A DNA stretch of 64,000 nucleotides from Rhizobium skierniewicense (GTDB lineage: Bacteria; Pseudomonadota; Alphaproteobacteria; Rhizobiales; Rhizobiaceae). This document shows, piece by piece, positions 36,718 through 48,258 of the stretch. The notes beneath the pieces are model-generated. The model did no database searches, had not been told where the DNA came from, and worked only from the letters and a program-made list of their open reading frames with translations. The stretch's first letter is position 1; each line of letters starts with the position of its first letter. The DNA lies in NCBI RefSeq assembly GCF_014196515.1, contig NZ_JACIDV010000014.1, positions 1 through 64,000 of the forward strand, written 5' to 3'. A program made the position numbers and the translations under genes.

Positions 36718-38604
36718 TCAATGCGCGGGTGCGCCGCGATCCACCACGCCCAGATCATCCTTTTCACGGACTTCGCGAAGGCGTTCCTCGGCCTGGATGG
36801 CCTCCCGCTGGCGGCTCCACATGGAGGCGTAGAGGCCACCGGCGTCGATGAGAGACATATGGGTGCCGCACTCGGCAATCGTGCCATCCTTCAAGACGAT
36901 GATCTCGTCTGCACTGATCACGGTCGAAAGGCGGTGCGCGATCACAAGCGTGGTCCGGTTTTTCGAGACGATGTCGAGCGCGCTCTGGATTTCTTGCTCG
37001 GTATGCGTATCGAGGGCGGATGTCGCCTCATCGAGAATGAGAATCGGCGGCGCCTTCAAGATCGTGCGGGCAATCGCCACGCGCTGTTTTTCCCCACCCG
37101 ACAGTTTCAGGCCACGTTCGCCGACCATGGTCGCATAGCCCAGGGGCAGCTTGCTGATGAAACCGCTGATCTGCGCGGCATTTGCAGCCGATGTGACATC
37201 GGCATCCGTTGCCCCCGGCCGTCCATAGTGGATGTTGTAGGCCAGCGTGTCATTGAACAGCACCGTATCCTGCGGCACCATGCCGATGACGGAGCGCAGG
37301 CTTTTCTGTGTCACCTGCCGAATGTCCTGACCATCGATGGTGATCGATCCTGACTGGATATCGTAAAAGCGGTAGAGCAGGCGTGACAGCGTCGATTTGC
37401 CCGCACCCGACGGACCGACGATGGCAACGGTCTTTCCAGCGGGGACGTCGAAGGAGATGCCCTTCAGAATAGGGCGCTCCGCGTCATAGGCAAAGTGGAC
37501 GTCGCGAAAACAGAGCGCACCCGTGCCGATTTGCAATTCCTTCGCATCGGGTGCATCGATCACTTCGGCCTGTACGTCCAGAAGGTCGAACATCTCTTCG
37601 ATGTCGGTCAGCCCCTGGCGGATTTCGCGGTAGACGAAGCCGATGAAATTCAGCGGAACGGAAAGCTGCAACAGCAAGGCGTTGATGAAGACGAAATCGC
37701 CAATCGTCTGGTCGCCGCGCTGCACGGCCAGTGCCGACATCACCATCATCACCATGGAGCCGAGGCCGAAAATGACGCCCTGGCCAAAGTTCAGCCAGCC
37801 GAGAGAGGTCCAGATCGCCGTCGCTGATTTCTCGTATTTCGCCATGGACGCATCGAACCGGCTTGCTTCCATGTCTTCATTGCCGAAATATTTCACGGTC
37901 TCGAAGTTGAGCAGCGAATCGATTGCCTTGGTGTTGGCGTCGGTGTCACTGTCGTTCATGGAGCGGCGAATGGCGATGCGCCAGTTGCTGGCCCGCACGG
38001 TAAACCAGATGTAGGCCCATACGGTCAGCACCGTCACCAGCACGTACCAGAAACCGTAGGACGCCCAGAAGATAACGACCGTCAGCAGAAACTCGATAAA
38101 GGTCGGGGCCGTGTTCAGGATGGTGAAACGGACAATCGTTTCGATGCCTTTGGTGCCTCGCTCGATGACCCGCGACAGACCGCCGGTCTTGCGCTCCAGA
38201 TGAAACCGCAGCGAGAGGCGGTGCATATGCACGAATGTCTTGTAGGCCAATTGCCGCACGGCATGCTGCCCGACGCTGGCAAACAGCGCATCACGCAGCT
38301 GGTTCAGCCCGACCTGAACAAGGCGTGCAAGATTGTAGGCGACCACGAGAGCCACCGCACCCAGCAGAAAGGTCGGCATCAGCCCGGCCATATCCAGCTT
38401 GCCATTCAGCGCATCGGTCGCCCATTTGAAGAAATAGGGAACCAGCATCAGCACCAGTTTTGCGATGAGGAGAAAGACCGTGGCCCAGACGACGCGCATT
38501 TTCAGGTCAAGTCTGCCCTGTGGCCACATATAGGGCCATAGATTGACAAGGGTGCGGAGCGGATTGCTGGAATCCGCGGAAATCGTCTTGTTGGGATCGC
38601 TCAT
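36718..38604 (-). CDS. Atm1-type ABC transporter (permease plus ATPase)
   Basis: A 628-aa half-transporter that acts as a homodimer. The membrane domain (about 1-340) has six helices and the Atm1/HMT hallmark FNFETVKYFGNE-like stretch (LLNFETVKYFGNE). The ATPase has Walker A GPSGAGKST, signature LSGGEKQRVAIART and Walker B ILILDEATSALD. Relatives export glutathione-linked sulfur or metal compounds. The start at 38604 has GGAG upstream. Monocistronic, with 253 bases to psd; I see nothing notable in that gap. Confidence 0.92.
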   Translation of the reverse strand: MSDPNKTISADSSNPLRTLVNLWPYMWPQGRLDLKMRVVWATVFLLIAKLVLMLVPYFFKWATDALNGKLDMAGLMPTFLLGAVALVVAYNLARLVQVGLNQLRDALFASVGQHAVRQLAYKTFVHMHRLSLRFHLERKTGGLSRVIERGTKGIETIVRFTILNTAPTFIEFLLTVVIFWASYGFWYVLVTVLTVWAYIWFTVRASNWRIAIRRSMNDSDTDANTKAIDSLLNFETVKYFGNEDMEASRFDASMAKYEKSATAIWTSLGWLNFGQGVIFGLGSMVMMVMSALAVQRGDQTIGDFVFINALLLQLSVPLNFIGFVYREIRQGLTDIEEMFDLLDVQAEVIDAPDAKELQIGTGALCFRDVHFAYDAERPILKGISFDVPAGKTVAIVGPSGAGKSTLSRLLYRFYDIQSGSITIDGQDIRQVTQKSLRSVIGMVPQDTVLFNDTLAYNIHYGRPGATDADVTSAANAAQISGFISKLPLGYATMVGERGLKLSGGEKQRVAIARTILKAPPILILDEATSALDTHTEQEIQSALDIVSKNRTTLVIAHRLSTVISADEIIVLKDGTIAECGTHMSLIDAGGLYASMWSRQREAIQAEERLREVREKDDLGVVDRGAPAH

Positions 38605-38641
38605 GCTCTGCTCCGATATCTGCGGGGATGCAGACAGCAAG

Positions 38642-38667
38642 ACGGCGGCCCAGATGTGTGCCGCCGT
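38642..38667 (-). terminator. Hairpin after the LysM gene
   Basis: Perfect 8-bp stem ACGGCGGC / GCCGCCGT with a ten-base loop, 55 bases beyond the LysM stop codon on the minus strand. It lacks a good T run. Confidence 0.4.
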
Positions 38668-38721
38668 TCTGTATTAGATAAACGTGTCAATCGTTTCACG
38701 CAATCCCGATAGGGTTTGCAG

Positions 38722-40869
38722 TCAACGAGTCATCAGGCGTTTGCGATGGATTTCCTCGGCATTCGGCAGGGCGCTGTCCGGCACACCGAAAATCTGGCCG
38801 GGCTCGATCAGATCAGGGTTTTTGATCTGGTCCTGATTGGCGAGATAGATCGTGGTGTAGCGCACGCCCTGTCCGTAAACACGGCGCGAAATCTGCCACA
38901 GCGTATCGCCACGACGGATGATGACGGCGCCTTCACTGTGAGACAATGGAGCCTGCTCGAAGGTTTTCGGCCCTGTTTCAGCAGAGGCCGCTGCCTGCGT
39001 CTGGACCTGTGCCTGAACCGGAGCAGCTTCCACCGCACCCGGCATGGTCGCGTTCAACTCTGCAAAGCGACCGGATAGTCCGGCAATGCGATTGCCGATG
39101 ACCGCGACATCACTTGGCAGGTTGTCGATGACAGAAAGCAAATCGCGGGCCTTGGCGGAGATGCCACCGACGAATGCGGTGAAATCGACGTCTGCCGTCG
39201 CAGCCGTGCGGAATTCCGCCAGAGAACGAAGCGCAATGGCTGTGGCGGATTTCGCAGCCGCGACTTCATCGAGGCTCGGCGTTCTGCCGTTTGAGTAAAG
39301 GCCGGAGAGAATGGAGTAGGCTTTCGAGACCTCTTCACGCAGGGATTCGAAAACCGAACGGTCACTGGTGGCACTTTGTGTTTCCGTCTGTGCCTGTGCC
39401 TGCGCCTGGGCCTGGGTCTGGGTCTGGGTCTGGGTCTGCGGCGCGCTTGCGGCAGGTGATGGCTGGGCCGCTGCCGGAGCCTTTTGCGCTGATACGGTTG
39501 CCTGATCGTTGGCGGGACGCGCGAAGGGAACGCGAACGCGCACGGTGACCTTGCCAGCAGCGTCCAGCGCTTCGGCCGTCACGACATGGTCGCCGACAGC
39601 CAGATCGACATTACCCTCGATCACGAAGCTACCGGAGGCTTCCGCCTTGCCATCGCCGATCGGTTTGTCGTCGACCAGGACGCGCACGGCGGCATTTGCC
39701 GGAGCAGCACCCGCAACGAAAATCTTGGAGCCTTCGAACTCGACAGCAACGACGCGGATCGTTGCCGCCTCGGGGGAGGGCTGCGGGGTGGACGTGTTCA
39801 TTGGAGCCGATGGCGTCGTGGCGGATCCGGCCTGGGTTGAACCCGCGGCTTGTGTCTGTGCTTGCGGCTGTTCCGTCGCACCATTGGCCGGTGGCGTTGC
39901 CTGCGCTTGCAGGGCACCCGGTGCCGCATCCGGCATGGTCATCACGCGGCTTGCCTTGCCCGGAGTCGTCACCATGGCCAGAAGCTCGCCATTCTTCTGA
40001 GACGGCACGGAAACGGTTGCGGTCTCTGCGGATTGCGCGACCTTGCCGTCCTTGCCGGTTGCGCGAAGAATGATCTGGTGATCGCCGGGCGCAAGCGGGT
40101 TGTCGAGAACGGCAGCAAAGTCGCCAGTGCTTTCGACCGGCGTTTTCGCGATGACCTGCCCGTTATTGACGATTTCAAGCGTCGTTCCCGCCGGTGCCTT
40201 GCCCGCGATGACGGCGGAGCCATCCGGCTCGACGCGCAACACATCGAAGGTTGGCAGTTGTGCAGCATCGCCAGGTGCAGGCGCCGAGGCAGGCGAGGCT
40301 GGAGGTGTTGCCGGAGCAGCAGGGGTCGGCCGTGGCGCGCCATCGTCGGTGCCGGTAAACACGCCGGGCAGGCGGCGAACCTGGTCCGCGGCAGCAGACG
40401 CGTCTGCAGGCAATCCGCGCAGGAAGGCGATGGTGCGTTCAGCGGCAGACCGTGCAGTGGTCAGCAGACGTGAGGTATTCTCATCGATTGCTTCGGGAAT
40501 ATCGATGTTTTCCAGCTCCTTCAGCGAATCCTCGACCGTCTTGCGGGCGGCCGTGAACTCATCATTGGAAGGCACCTTGCCGTCAGCGAAACGTCCCGTC
40601 ATGTCCTTGATGGACTGGTTGGCGGATTCCGCCAGACGCCCGACCTTGTCTGCGACGGTTTCGGTATCCTTGGCGGCGTCCGTCAACAGATCGCCCGCCT
40701 TTTCGCCACCCATCTCCACGCTGTTCTTAACAGCGTTGCCAGCATCGTTGATGGCGTCGCCGATCGGCTTGTCGTCGCTCGATATGCGTGGGAGAACGAA
40801 GAAGACCATGAGCAGCGTCGCGACGCCCAGCACGATAAGCGCCAGCAGTCCGGCCCTTTTGTTGTTCAT
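38722..40869 (-). CDS. LysM-domain envelope protein
   Basis: A 715-aa protein with an N-terminal signal anchor (7-28). Domains in order are a helical amphipathic region (30-165), Ala/Pro-rich linkers, two Ig-like beta domains (about 205-290 and 370-455), a Gln-Thr/Gln-Ala repeat tract, a second helical region and a C-terminal LysM (IIRRGDTLWQISRRVYGQG through IEPGQIFGVP). LysM binds peptidoglycan, so the protein probably spans from the inner membrane to the wall. CGGAGATC precedes the start. It is divergent from LOG. Role unknown. Confidence 0.82.
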   Translation of the reverse strand: MNNKRAGLLALIVLGVATLLMVFFVLPRISSDDKPIGDAINDAGNAVKNSVEMGGEKAGDLLTDAAKDTETVADKVGRLAESANQSIKDMTGRFADGKVPSNDEFTAARKTVEDSLKELENIDIPEAIDENTSRLLTTARSAAERTIAFLRGLPADASAAADQVRRLPGVFTGTDDGAPRPTPAAPATPPASPASAPAPGDAAQLPTFDVLRVEPDGSAVIAGKAPAGTTLEIVNNGQVIAKTPVESTGDFAAVLDNPLAPGDHQIILRATGKDGKVAQSAETATVSVPSQKNGELLAMVTTPGKASRVMTMPDAAPGALQAQATPPANGATEQPQAQTQAAGSTQAGSATTPSAPMNTSTPQPSPEAATIRVVAVEFEGSKIFVAGAAPANAAVRVLVDDKPIGDGKAEASGSFVIEGNVDLAVGDHVVTAEALDAAGKVTVRVRVPFARPANDQATVSAQKAPAAAQPSPAASAPQTQTQTQTQAQAQAQAQTETQSATSDRSVFESLREEVSKAYSILSGLYSNGRTPSLDEVAAAKSATAIALRSLAEFRTAATADVDFTAFVGGISAKARDLLSVIDNLPSDVAVIGNRIAGLSGRFAELNATMPGAVEAAPVQAQVQTQAAASAETGPKTFEQAPLSHSEGAVIIRRGDTLWQISRRVYGQGVRYTTIYLANQDQIKNPDLIEPGQIFGVPDSALPNAEEIHRKRLMTR
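39385..39440 (-). repeat. Hexanucleotide repeat inside the LysM gene
   Basis: About nine imperfect CTGGGT/CTGTGC-like hexamers in tandem (plus-strand view) encode alternating Gln-Thr and Gln-Ala dipeptides in a linker. The four CTGGGT units are identical, which suggests recent slippage. Length changes keep the frame because the unit is six bases. Confidence 0.75.
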
Positions 40870-41022
40870 TGTCGATCTCCGGGTAACATTCTTGTCTTTA
40901 CGTTGCGATAGCTAGCGTTTAAGTCGTGCGCGCACAAGCGGCACCCCTGTAAATCCAGCGTTTCTGCGGCTCGGTCCCCAAATTTTCTTGACGGATCGGC
41001 GGCACCATAGTTCCTTCGTTCC

Positions 41023-41643
41023 ATGACTGAAGAAAATACATCGATTCGATCCATTTGCGTTTACTGCGGTTCCCAGCCCGGACGCGACCCCGCCTACATG
41101 GACGCAGGCCGAGCACTGGGAAAATCCATCGCCCAACACGGAATTCGCCTCGTTTACGGCGGTGGAACCAAGGGCATCATGGGTGCCGTGGCAAGCGGTG
41201 TCCTGTCCAACGGCGGCGAAGTTACCGGCATCATACCGGATTTTCTCGTCGATATGGAAGCCACGCGCCATTCTCTCGGACAATTGAACGAATTGATCAT
41301 CACCAAGGACATGCATGAGCGCAAGCACATGATGTTCGAGCGCTCGGATGCATTCGTCACGCTCCCAGGCGGTATCGGCACGCTGGAAGAGATCGTCGAG
41401 ATCATGACATGGGCGCAGCTCGGTCGTCACGCCAAGCCCATGGTCTTTGCCAACATCAACGGCTTCTGGGACCCCATGCTGGAGCTGATCCGCCATATGC
41501 GCGATCAGGGCTTCATTCACCGCGCGCATCTTCTAAACCCGCTGGTGATTGACGAGATCGGGGCTATCGTTCCCGCCATCATCGACCGCGCCAGCGCGCA
41601 GCAGAACCCGCAGGGCGATCCCTCGGTTATCTCCCAGCTCTGA
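41023..41643 (+). CDS. LOG-family nucleotide phosphoribohydrolase
   Basis: A 206-aa Rossmann-fold protein with the family motif LPGGIGTLEE and upstream GGGTKGIMG. LOG enzymes release free cytokinin bases from cytokinin nucleotides or cleave AMP. In a plant-associated bacterium a cytokinin role is possible but not demonstrated. The Shine-Dalgarno is weak. Divergent from the LysM gene, 153 bases between. Confidence 0.9.
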   Translation: MTEENTSIRSICVYCGSQPGRDPAYMDAGRALGKSIAQHGIRLVYGGGTKGIMGAVASGVLSNGGEVTGIIPDFLVDMEATRHSLGQLNELIITKDMHERKHMMFERSDAFVTLPGGIGTLEEIVEIMTWAQLGRHAKPMVFANINGFWDPMLELIRHMRDQGFIHRAHLLNPLVIDEIGAIVPAIIDRASAQQNPQGDPSVISQL

Positions 41644-41669
41644 GACCCTCAGTGCCCGGGGCCGGTCCT

Positions 41670-42590
41670 TCAATCACGCTTTGCTCTCCGGCGTCCGATC
41701 AGACCTGGCACCGTGTAGATGACCAACGCTGCCCAGATCATGATGAAGGCGACGAGCCTGACCGTGTCGAACGGTTCCTTGAAGACGAACACGGCGATGA
41801 TGAAGATCATCGACGGTGCGATATATTGCATGATGCCGATGGTGGAGAGTTTCAAGAGCTTCGCACCATTGCCGTAGAGAATGAGCGGCGTGGCGGTGAC
41901 GATGCCGCTGGCGATCAGCAGCCACGTGTCCGTTGGGGTTCCGGCCATGAAATGCGCCTGACCGGTGCTCATGAGATAGATGATGAAGGCGATTGCTGGC
42001 GGCGTCAGCAACAGCACCTCCAGCAGAAAACCTTGCGTCGGCCCGATGGGAAGGGTCTTGCGGAAGAAGGCGTAAAAGCCCCAGGAGACGGTCAAGGCGA
42101 CCGACACCCATGGCAGGTTGCCCGCGTGCCAGGTCAGCAGGGCAACGGCCAGAGCGGAGAGGACGATTGCCGAAATCTGAAAGCGGCTAAGCTTCTCCTT
42201 CAACAGGACGGCGCCCAGAAAAATGCTGAACAGCGGATTGATGAAGTAACCCAGCGCCGCATCGAGCGCACGGCCGGTGCCGATCGCCCAGATATAGACG
42301 CCCCAGTTGATGCTGATGATGGTGGCCGTCAGACAGGCCATGGCCAACATGCGCGGCGTCGTGAGTGCCTTCTTGATTTCGGCGGTGCGCCCCAGCAGCA
42401 TGAGAACGGCGGCGGCAATCGGCACGGACCACACCACGCGATGCGCAATGACCTCCAATGGCGACACATGCGCAACCGCCTTCATGTAGAACGGAAGAAA
42501 GCCCCATAGGATGTAGGCGGTAAAAGCGTAGGCGAAACCACGCGCGCCATCGCCGGGCGGAGACGTCTCTATTGTCTGGTTAACGGCCAT
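41670..42590 (-). CDS. rarD: RarD-type EamA/DMT transporter
   Basis: A 306-aa inner-membrane protein with ten predicted helices in two EamA repeats. WGFLPFYMKAVAHVSPLEVIAHRVVWS is the RarD hallmark, and GYFINPLFSIFLGAVLLKE the middle motif. ATG at 42590 is preferred over an upstream TTG. RarD relatives are linked to chloramphenicol sensitivity; substrate unknown. Converges with LOG. Confidence 0.9.
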   Translation of the reverse strand: MAVNQTIETSPPGDGARGFAYAFTAYILWGFLPFYMKAVAHVSPLEVIAHRVVWSVPIAAAVLMLLGRTAEIKKALTTPRMLAMACLTATIISINWGVYIWAIGTGRALDAALGYFINPLFSIFLGAVLLKEKLSRFQISAIVLSALAVALLTWHAGNLPWVSVALTVSWGFYAFFRKTLPIGPTQGFLLEVLLLTPPAIAFIIYLMSTGQAHFMAGTPTDTWLLIASGIVTATPLILYGNGAKLLKLSTIGIMQYIAPSMIFIIAVFVFKEPFDTVRLVAFIMIWAALVIYTVPGLIGRRRAKRD

Positions 42591-42706
42591 GGGAACTGCC
42601 AATCTCGAGCGGAAAGCACCGGCCTATTCCTGTTTGGCGTTATATTCCAATTCATTTACGTGAAGGATGCGATGAAAAAAGCATCATCTGCTTAAATAAT
42701 AAGTGT

Positions 42707-42733
42707 GCCGCCTGAATCGGAATGTCAGGCGGC
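42707..42733 (-). terminator. Terminator of the vapBC-GFA-pip operon
   Basis: Perfect 9-bp stem GCCGCCTGA / TCAGGCGGC with a nine-base loop, 26 bases after the pip stop. It is followed on the minus strand by an AT-rich tract with several T. Confidence 0.7.
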
Positions 42734-42758
42734 AACGCTAAATCCTTGTAATATATGA

Positions 42759-44184
<1,426 letters not shown>

Positions 44185-44188
<4 letters not shown>

Positions 44189-44649
44189 TTCACAGTATCC
44201 TCAGGTGGCCAGACGTGGGTATCCTGATCAGGGTGTTGAAAGGAGACCATGGAGCTCTCATCCAGACTTTGCTGCGCATGTGGCTTGTCGAACAGGGTTT
44301 TGATCCACGGCATCTGCATGTGCGTGTTGACTTGCACCTGTGGCTCGACCTCCTGCGGGTGATCGAAGGCGCCGATGGCAATTTCGACGCCGCCCGGATG
44401 GTGATAGGTCAACGGCGTGCCGCATTTGTTGCAGAAGCCGCGATGGATTTTGGCGGACGAGCGAAACAGGCTTGGCTGCCCGCGCGTCCATGTCAGATGC
44501 GCCTGATCGGCCGTGACGAGCGCGCCGAAGAAATTGCCGAACTGCTTCTGACACATGCGACAATGGCAGATGGAGGGGCGACCAAGCTTGCCTGCGTGAA
44601 AGCGAACCGCGCCACATTGGCAACCGCCGGAATAACCTGCATCGCTCAT
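44185..44649 (-). CDS. GFA-fold (DUF636) protein 2
   Basis: A 154-aa paralogue of genes 1 and 3. Cysteines C10, C12, C28, C30, C33, C73 and C76 are all kept. The start at 44649 has AGGAG upstream, inside the preceding gene; a start seven codons earlier is less likely. The tail is FQHPDQDTHVWPP. Four-base overlaps on both sides. Confidence 0.9.
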
Positions 44650-45128
44650 TGATTTTTCTCCTGTGGCCATGCCTGCGTGTCGTGGTCGGGATGCTGATGG
44701 GATGTGAGGTTCGCCAGATAATCAACCGATGTCAAATCGTCCTCGGTCGGCACGGCGGGCAGGGTGTGGAGGCGATCCACGAAGCTGATCTTCCGCTCGA
44801 CACCCCATTGTATAGACGGCGGGAACGTCGAGGGATCGTCAAATGCGCCCGCAGCAACGGCCATGCCATCCGGTGCCTCATAGGTCAGTGGCGTTCCGCA
44901 ATCGCCGCAAAAGCCACGGCTCACCACACTGGAAGACCTAAACCGCTTCGGCTCTCCGCGCGTCCACGCAAAGTCCTTGCCCCGCACCGAAACCAACGGC
45001 GCATAATAGGCGCCGAACGCCTTCTGGCACATGCGACAATGGCAGATGGAGGCATCGGCAAGGTCACCCTCGACACGAAACCGGATAGCGCCGCATTGGC
45101 ATCCGCCGGTGTGGATGCGTGTTGTCAT
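44646..45128 (-). CDS. GFA-fold (DUF636) protein 3
   Basis: A 160-aa paralogue: C10, C12, C29, C31, C34, C74, C77. The core CHCRMCQKAFGAYYAPLVSV and RGFCGDCGTPLTY is closer to protein 2 than to protein 1 by eye. Tail HQHPDHDTQAWP. Its start overlaps the vapC stop by four bases. Confidence 0.9.
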   Translation of the reverse strand: MTTRIHTGGCQCGAIRFRVEGDLADASICHCRMCQKAFGAYYAPLVSVRGKDFAWTRGEPKRFRSSSVVSRGFCGDCGTPLTYEAPDGMAVAAGAFDDPSTFPPSIQWGVERKISFVDRLHTLPAVPTEDDLTSVDYLANLTSHQHPDHDTQAWPQEKNQ

Positions 45129-45544
45129 GGCTGGCTCCCTTCGATCCAGTTTTCGATCTTTAATCCCTCGACACGAGAAAACTCCCTGACGTTGTTGGTG
45201 ACGAGAATGATATCCAGTGAGAGTGCGTGCGCCGCGATGAACATGTCTGTGGTGCCGATCAGAGTGCCACGTTGTTCCAGAGACGTTCTTATATCGGCAT
45301 AATGTCGGGCCGCAGCTGGGCCGTAATCGACAGTAGCTATTCTGGTGAGCAGGCCTTCGACCAGATGCGAGAGCCTTGCCGATCCCTTGCGCTTAATACC
45401 AAACAGAATTTCGGAGAGAACGATTGAGCTTATACAGATGTCATCTTGGCTGAGATGGTAAAGCTTTTCTGCGGCAGGCCCAAACGGATTTCGGACCACG
45501 TCGGACACGATATTGGTGTCCAGCATGTAGCGCGCTGTCGTCAT
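45125..45544 (-). CDS. vapC: VapC-type PIN-domain toxin
   Basis: A 139-aa ribonuclease toxin. All PIN acidic residues are in place: D9 (YMLDTN), E45 (LSEILFG), D100 (GTTDMFIAAHAL), with N118 nearby. VapC toxins cut initiator tRNA or other RNAs. The gene overlaps vapB by four bases upstream and a GFA gene by four bases downstream. Confidence 0.93.
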   Translation of the reverse strand: MTTARYMLDTNIVSDVVRNPFGPAAEKLYHLSQDDICISSIVLSEILFGIKRKGSARLSHLVEGLLTRIATVDYGPAAARHYADIRTSLEQRGTLIGTTDMFIAAHALSLDIILVTNNVREFSRVEGLKIENWIEGSQP

Positions 45545-45786
45545 AAATCAACAGATCTCGGCGGCTGTTCATCGAGATCGAATTCAGGGACATCTTCGTC
45601 AAGGGGGCTCTGCTGCCGTAACCACTCGATCATATTGCCCTTGCGACGATCAGTCGGTTCGATGATGAGGCGGTCCCCATCTCTGTGCATGACCGCCTCG
45701 TCACCAGGAAGCTCGAACTCCACCGGAATTCGAACGGCCTGATTGCGTCCGTTCCTAAATAGCTTGACGTGTCGCTCTGCGCTCAT
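45541..45786 (-). CDS. vapB: VapB-type AbrB-fold antitoxin
   Basis: An 81-aa antitoxin. The N-terminal swapped-hairpin AbrB/SpoVT DNA-binding domain reads AERHVKLFRNGRNQAVRIP and continues to DGDRLIIEP. The C-terminal tail (SPLDEDVPEFDLDEQPP) is the acidic toxin-neutralising part. First gene of the chain. It probably represses its own promoter at the palindrome 45808-45821. Confidence 0.93.
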   Translation of the reverse strand: MSAERHVKLFRNGRNQAVRIPVEFELPGDEAVMHRDGDRLIIEPTDRRKGNMIEWLRQQSPLDEDVPEFDLDEQPPRSVDL

Positions 45787-45807
45787 CCCAACCTTCCTTA
45801 TCAGGCA

Positions 45808-45821
45808 TATGCTGTAGCATA
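45808..45821. promoter_or_regulatory. Putative VapB operator
   Basis: Perfect palindrome TATGCT-GT-AGCATA, 22 bases upstream of the vapB ATG, in the 82-base gap to cysS. On the minus strand TATGCT also resembles a -10 box, so VapB binding would block the promoter. Inference from position and symmetry. Confidence 0.5.
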
Positions 45822-45868
45822 GGCCGAATGTGGGCAGGGCGCAAGAAAGCGTTCATACGCGATGGAGG

Positions 45869-47254
<1,386 letters not shown>

Positions 47255-47446
47255 AAGGATTTTCCTCAAGGGCAATCATTTCCCAAGCCGGAACGTTTGT
47301 CTGCTTTGACCTTTCGGAAGACGAAAACGATCTGGCCGGGTGCGAGACCAGCAAAATTTAACTCAGCAACAGCAGCAGATCATCGTTTTCATGGCTTGCG
47401 TTATGAAACGGCGCGCGGATTTGGTCAAGAGCGATGGTGCGCACCC

Positions 47447-48187
47447 TCACGCAGGCGCTTGGTAGCTCACGAATTTCCGGTCCCTCACAACGTAGATCCT
47501 GCCTGTTTCCTTGGCGTCCGGTGACGCCAGCGGCAGAATGGCTGCGGCGACCTCGGACGGGTGGGGCAGAGTATCGGGGTCTTCGCCCGGCATGGCCTGC
47601 GCGCGCATGGCCGTACGGGTCGCACCGGGATTGATGCTGTTGACACGCAGAGCCGTGGCTTCCGTTTCGGCGGCCCATGTGCGGGCCAGCGCCTCGACCG
47701 CGGCCTTGGAGGTGGAGTAGGCACCCCAGAATGGGCGACAGGAATGCGGCGCGCCGGAGGAGAGGATGAGTGCGCGGCCGGCATCGGATTTCAATAGCAG
47801 CGGCTCGACCGAGCGGATCAGCCGCCATGTCGCCGTGACGTTGATCGTCATGACCTTTTCGAACACCTTCGCCTCGATGTGGCCAACCGGGGAGATGACG
47901 CCAAGTACGCCAGCATTGGCAACGAGAATATCCAGCTTGCCCCAGCGTTCGTTGATGGACGCGCCGAGCGCATCGATGGCGTTCATATCGGCAAGATCGA
48001 AGGGTACCAGCGTGGCCGTGCCACCGACAGCCTTGATCGCATCGTCGAGATCCTCAAGGCCGCCAACGGTGCGGGCGCAGGCGATGACATGGGCGCCTGC
48101 CTTTGCCAGCTCCAGTGCCGTGAAATAGCCTATGCCACGGGATGCGCCGGTCACGAGCGCGATGCGTCCCTTTAGGTCTGTCGTCAT
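47447..48187 (-). CDS. SDR family oxidoreductase
   Basis: A 246-aa classical short-chain dehydrogenase. Cofactor motif TGASRGIGY, NAG in VANAGVLG, catalytic S-Y-K as LSSGAPH, YSTSK. The start at 48187 has GGGGGAGAC upstream. Seventy-one bases after purF, separated by hairpins; its substrate is unknown. Confidence 0.93.
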   Translation of the reverse strand: MTTDLKGRIALVTGASRGIGYFTALELAKAGAHVIACARTVGGLEDLDDAIKAVGGTATLVPFDLADMNAIDALGASINERWGKLDILVANAGVLGVISPVGHIEAKVFEKVMTINVTATWRLIRSVEPLLLKSDAGRALILSSGAPHSCRPFWGAYSTSKAAVEALARTWAAETEATALRVNSINPGATRTAMRAQAMPGEDPDTLPHPSEVAAAILPLASPDAKETGRIYVVRDRKFVSYQAPA

Positions 48188-48229
48188 AGTCTCCCCCGAG
48201 AATGATATGTGTTCGGCAATGAGCCGAAA

Positions 48230-48250
48230 GCCCGCACGCAAAGCGCGGGC
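48230..48250 (-). terminator. Hairpin after purF
   Basis: Perfect 6-bp GC-rich stem GCCCGC / GCGGGC, nine bases beyond the purF stop, with a short T run (TTT) on the minus strand. A second small hairpin lies at 48213-48227. Termination is probably partial, allowing readthrough to the SDR gene. Confidence 0.45.
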
Positions 48251-48258
48251 AAGGGTGG

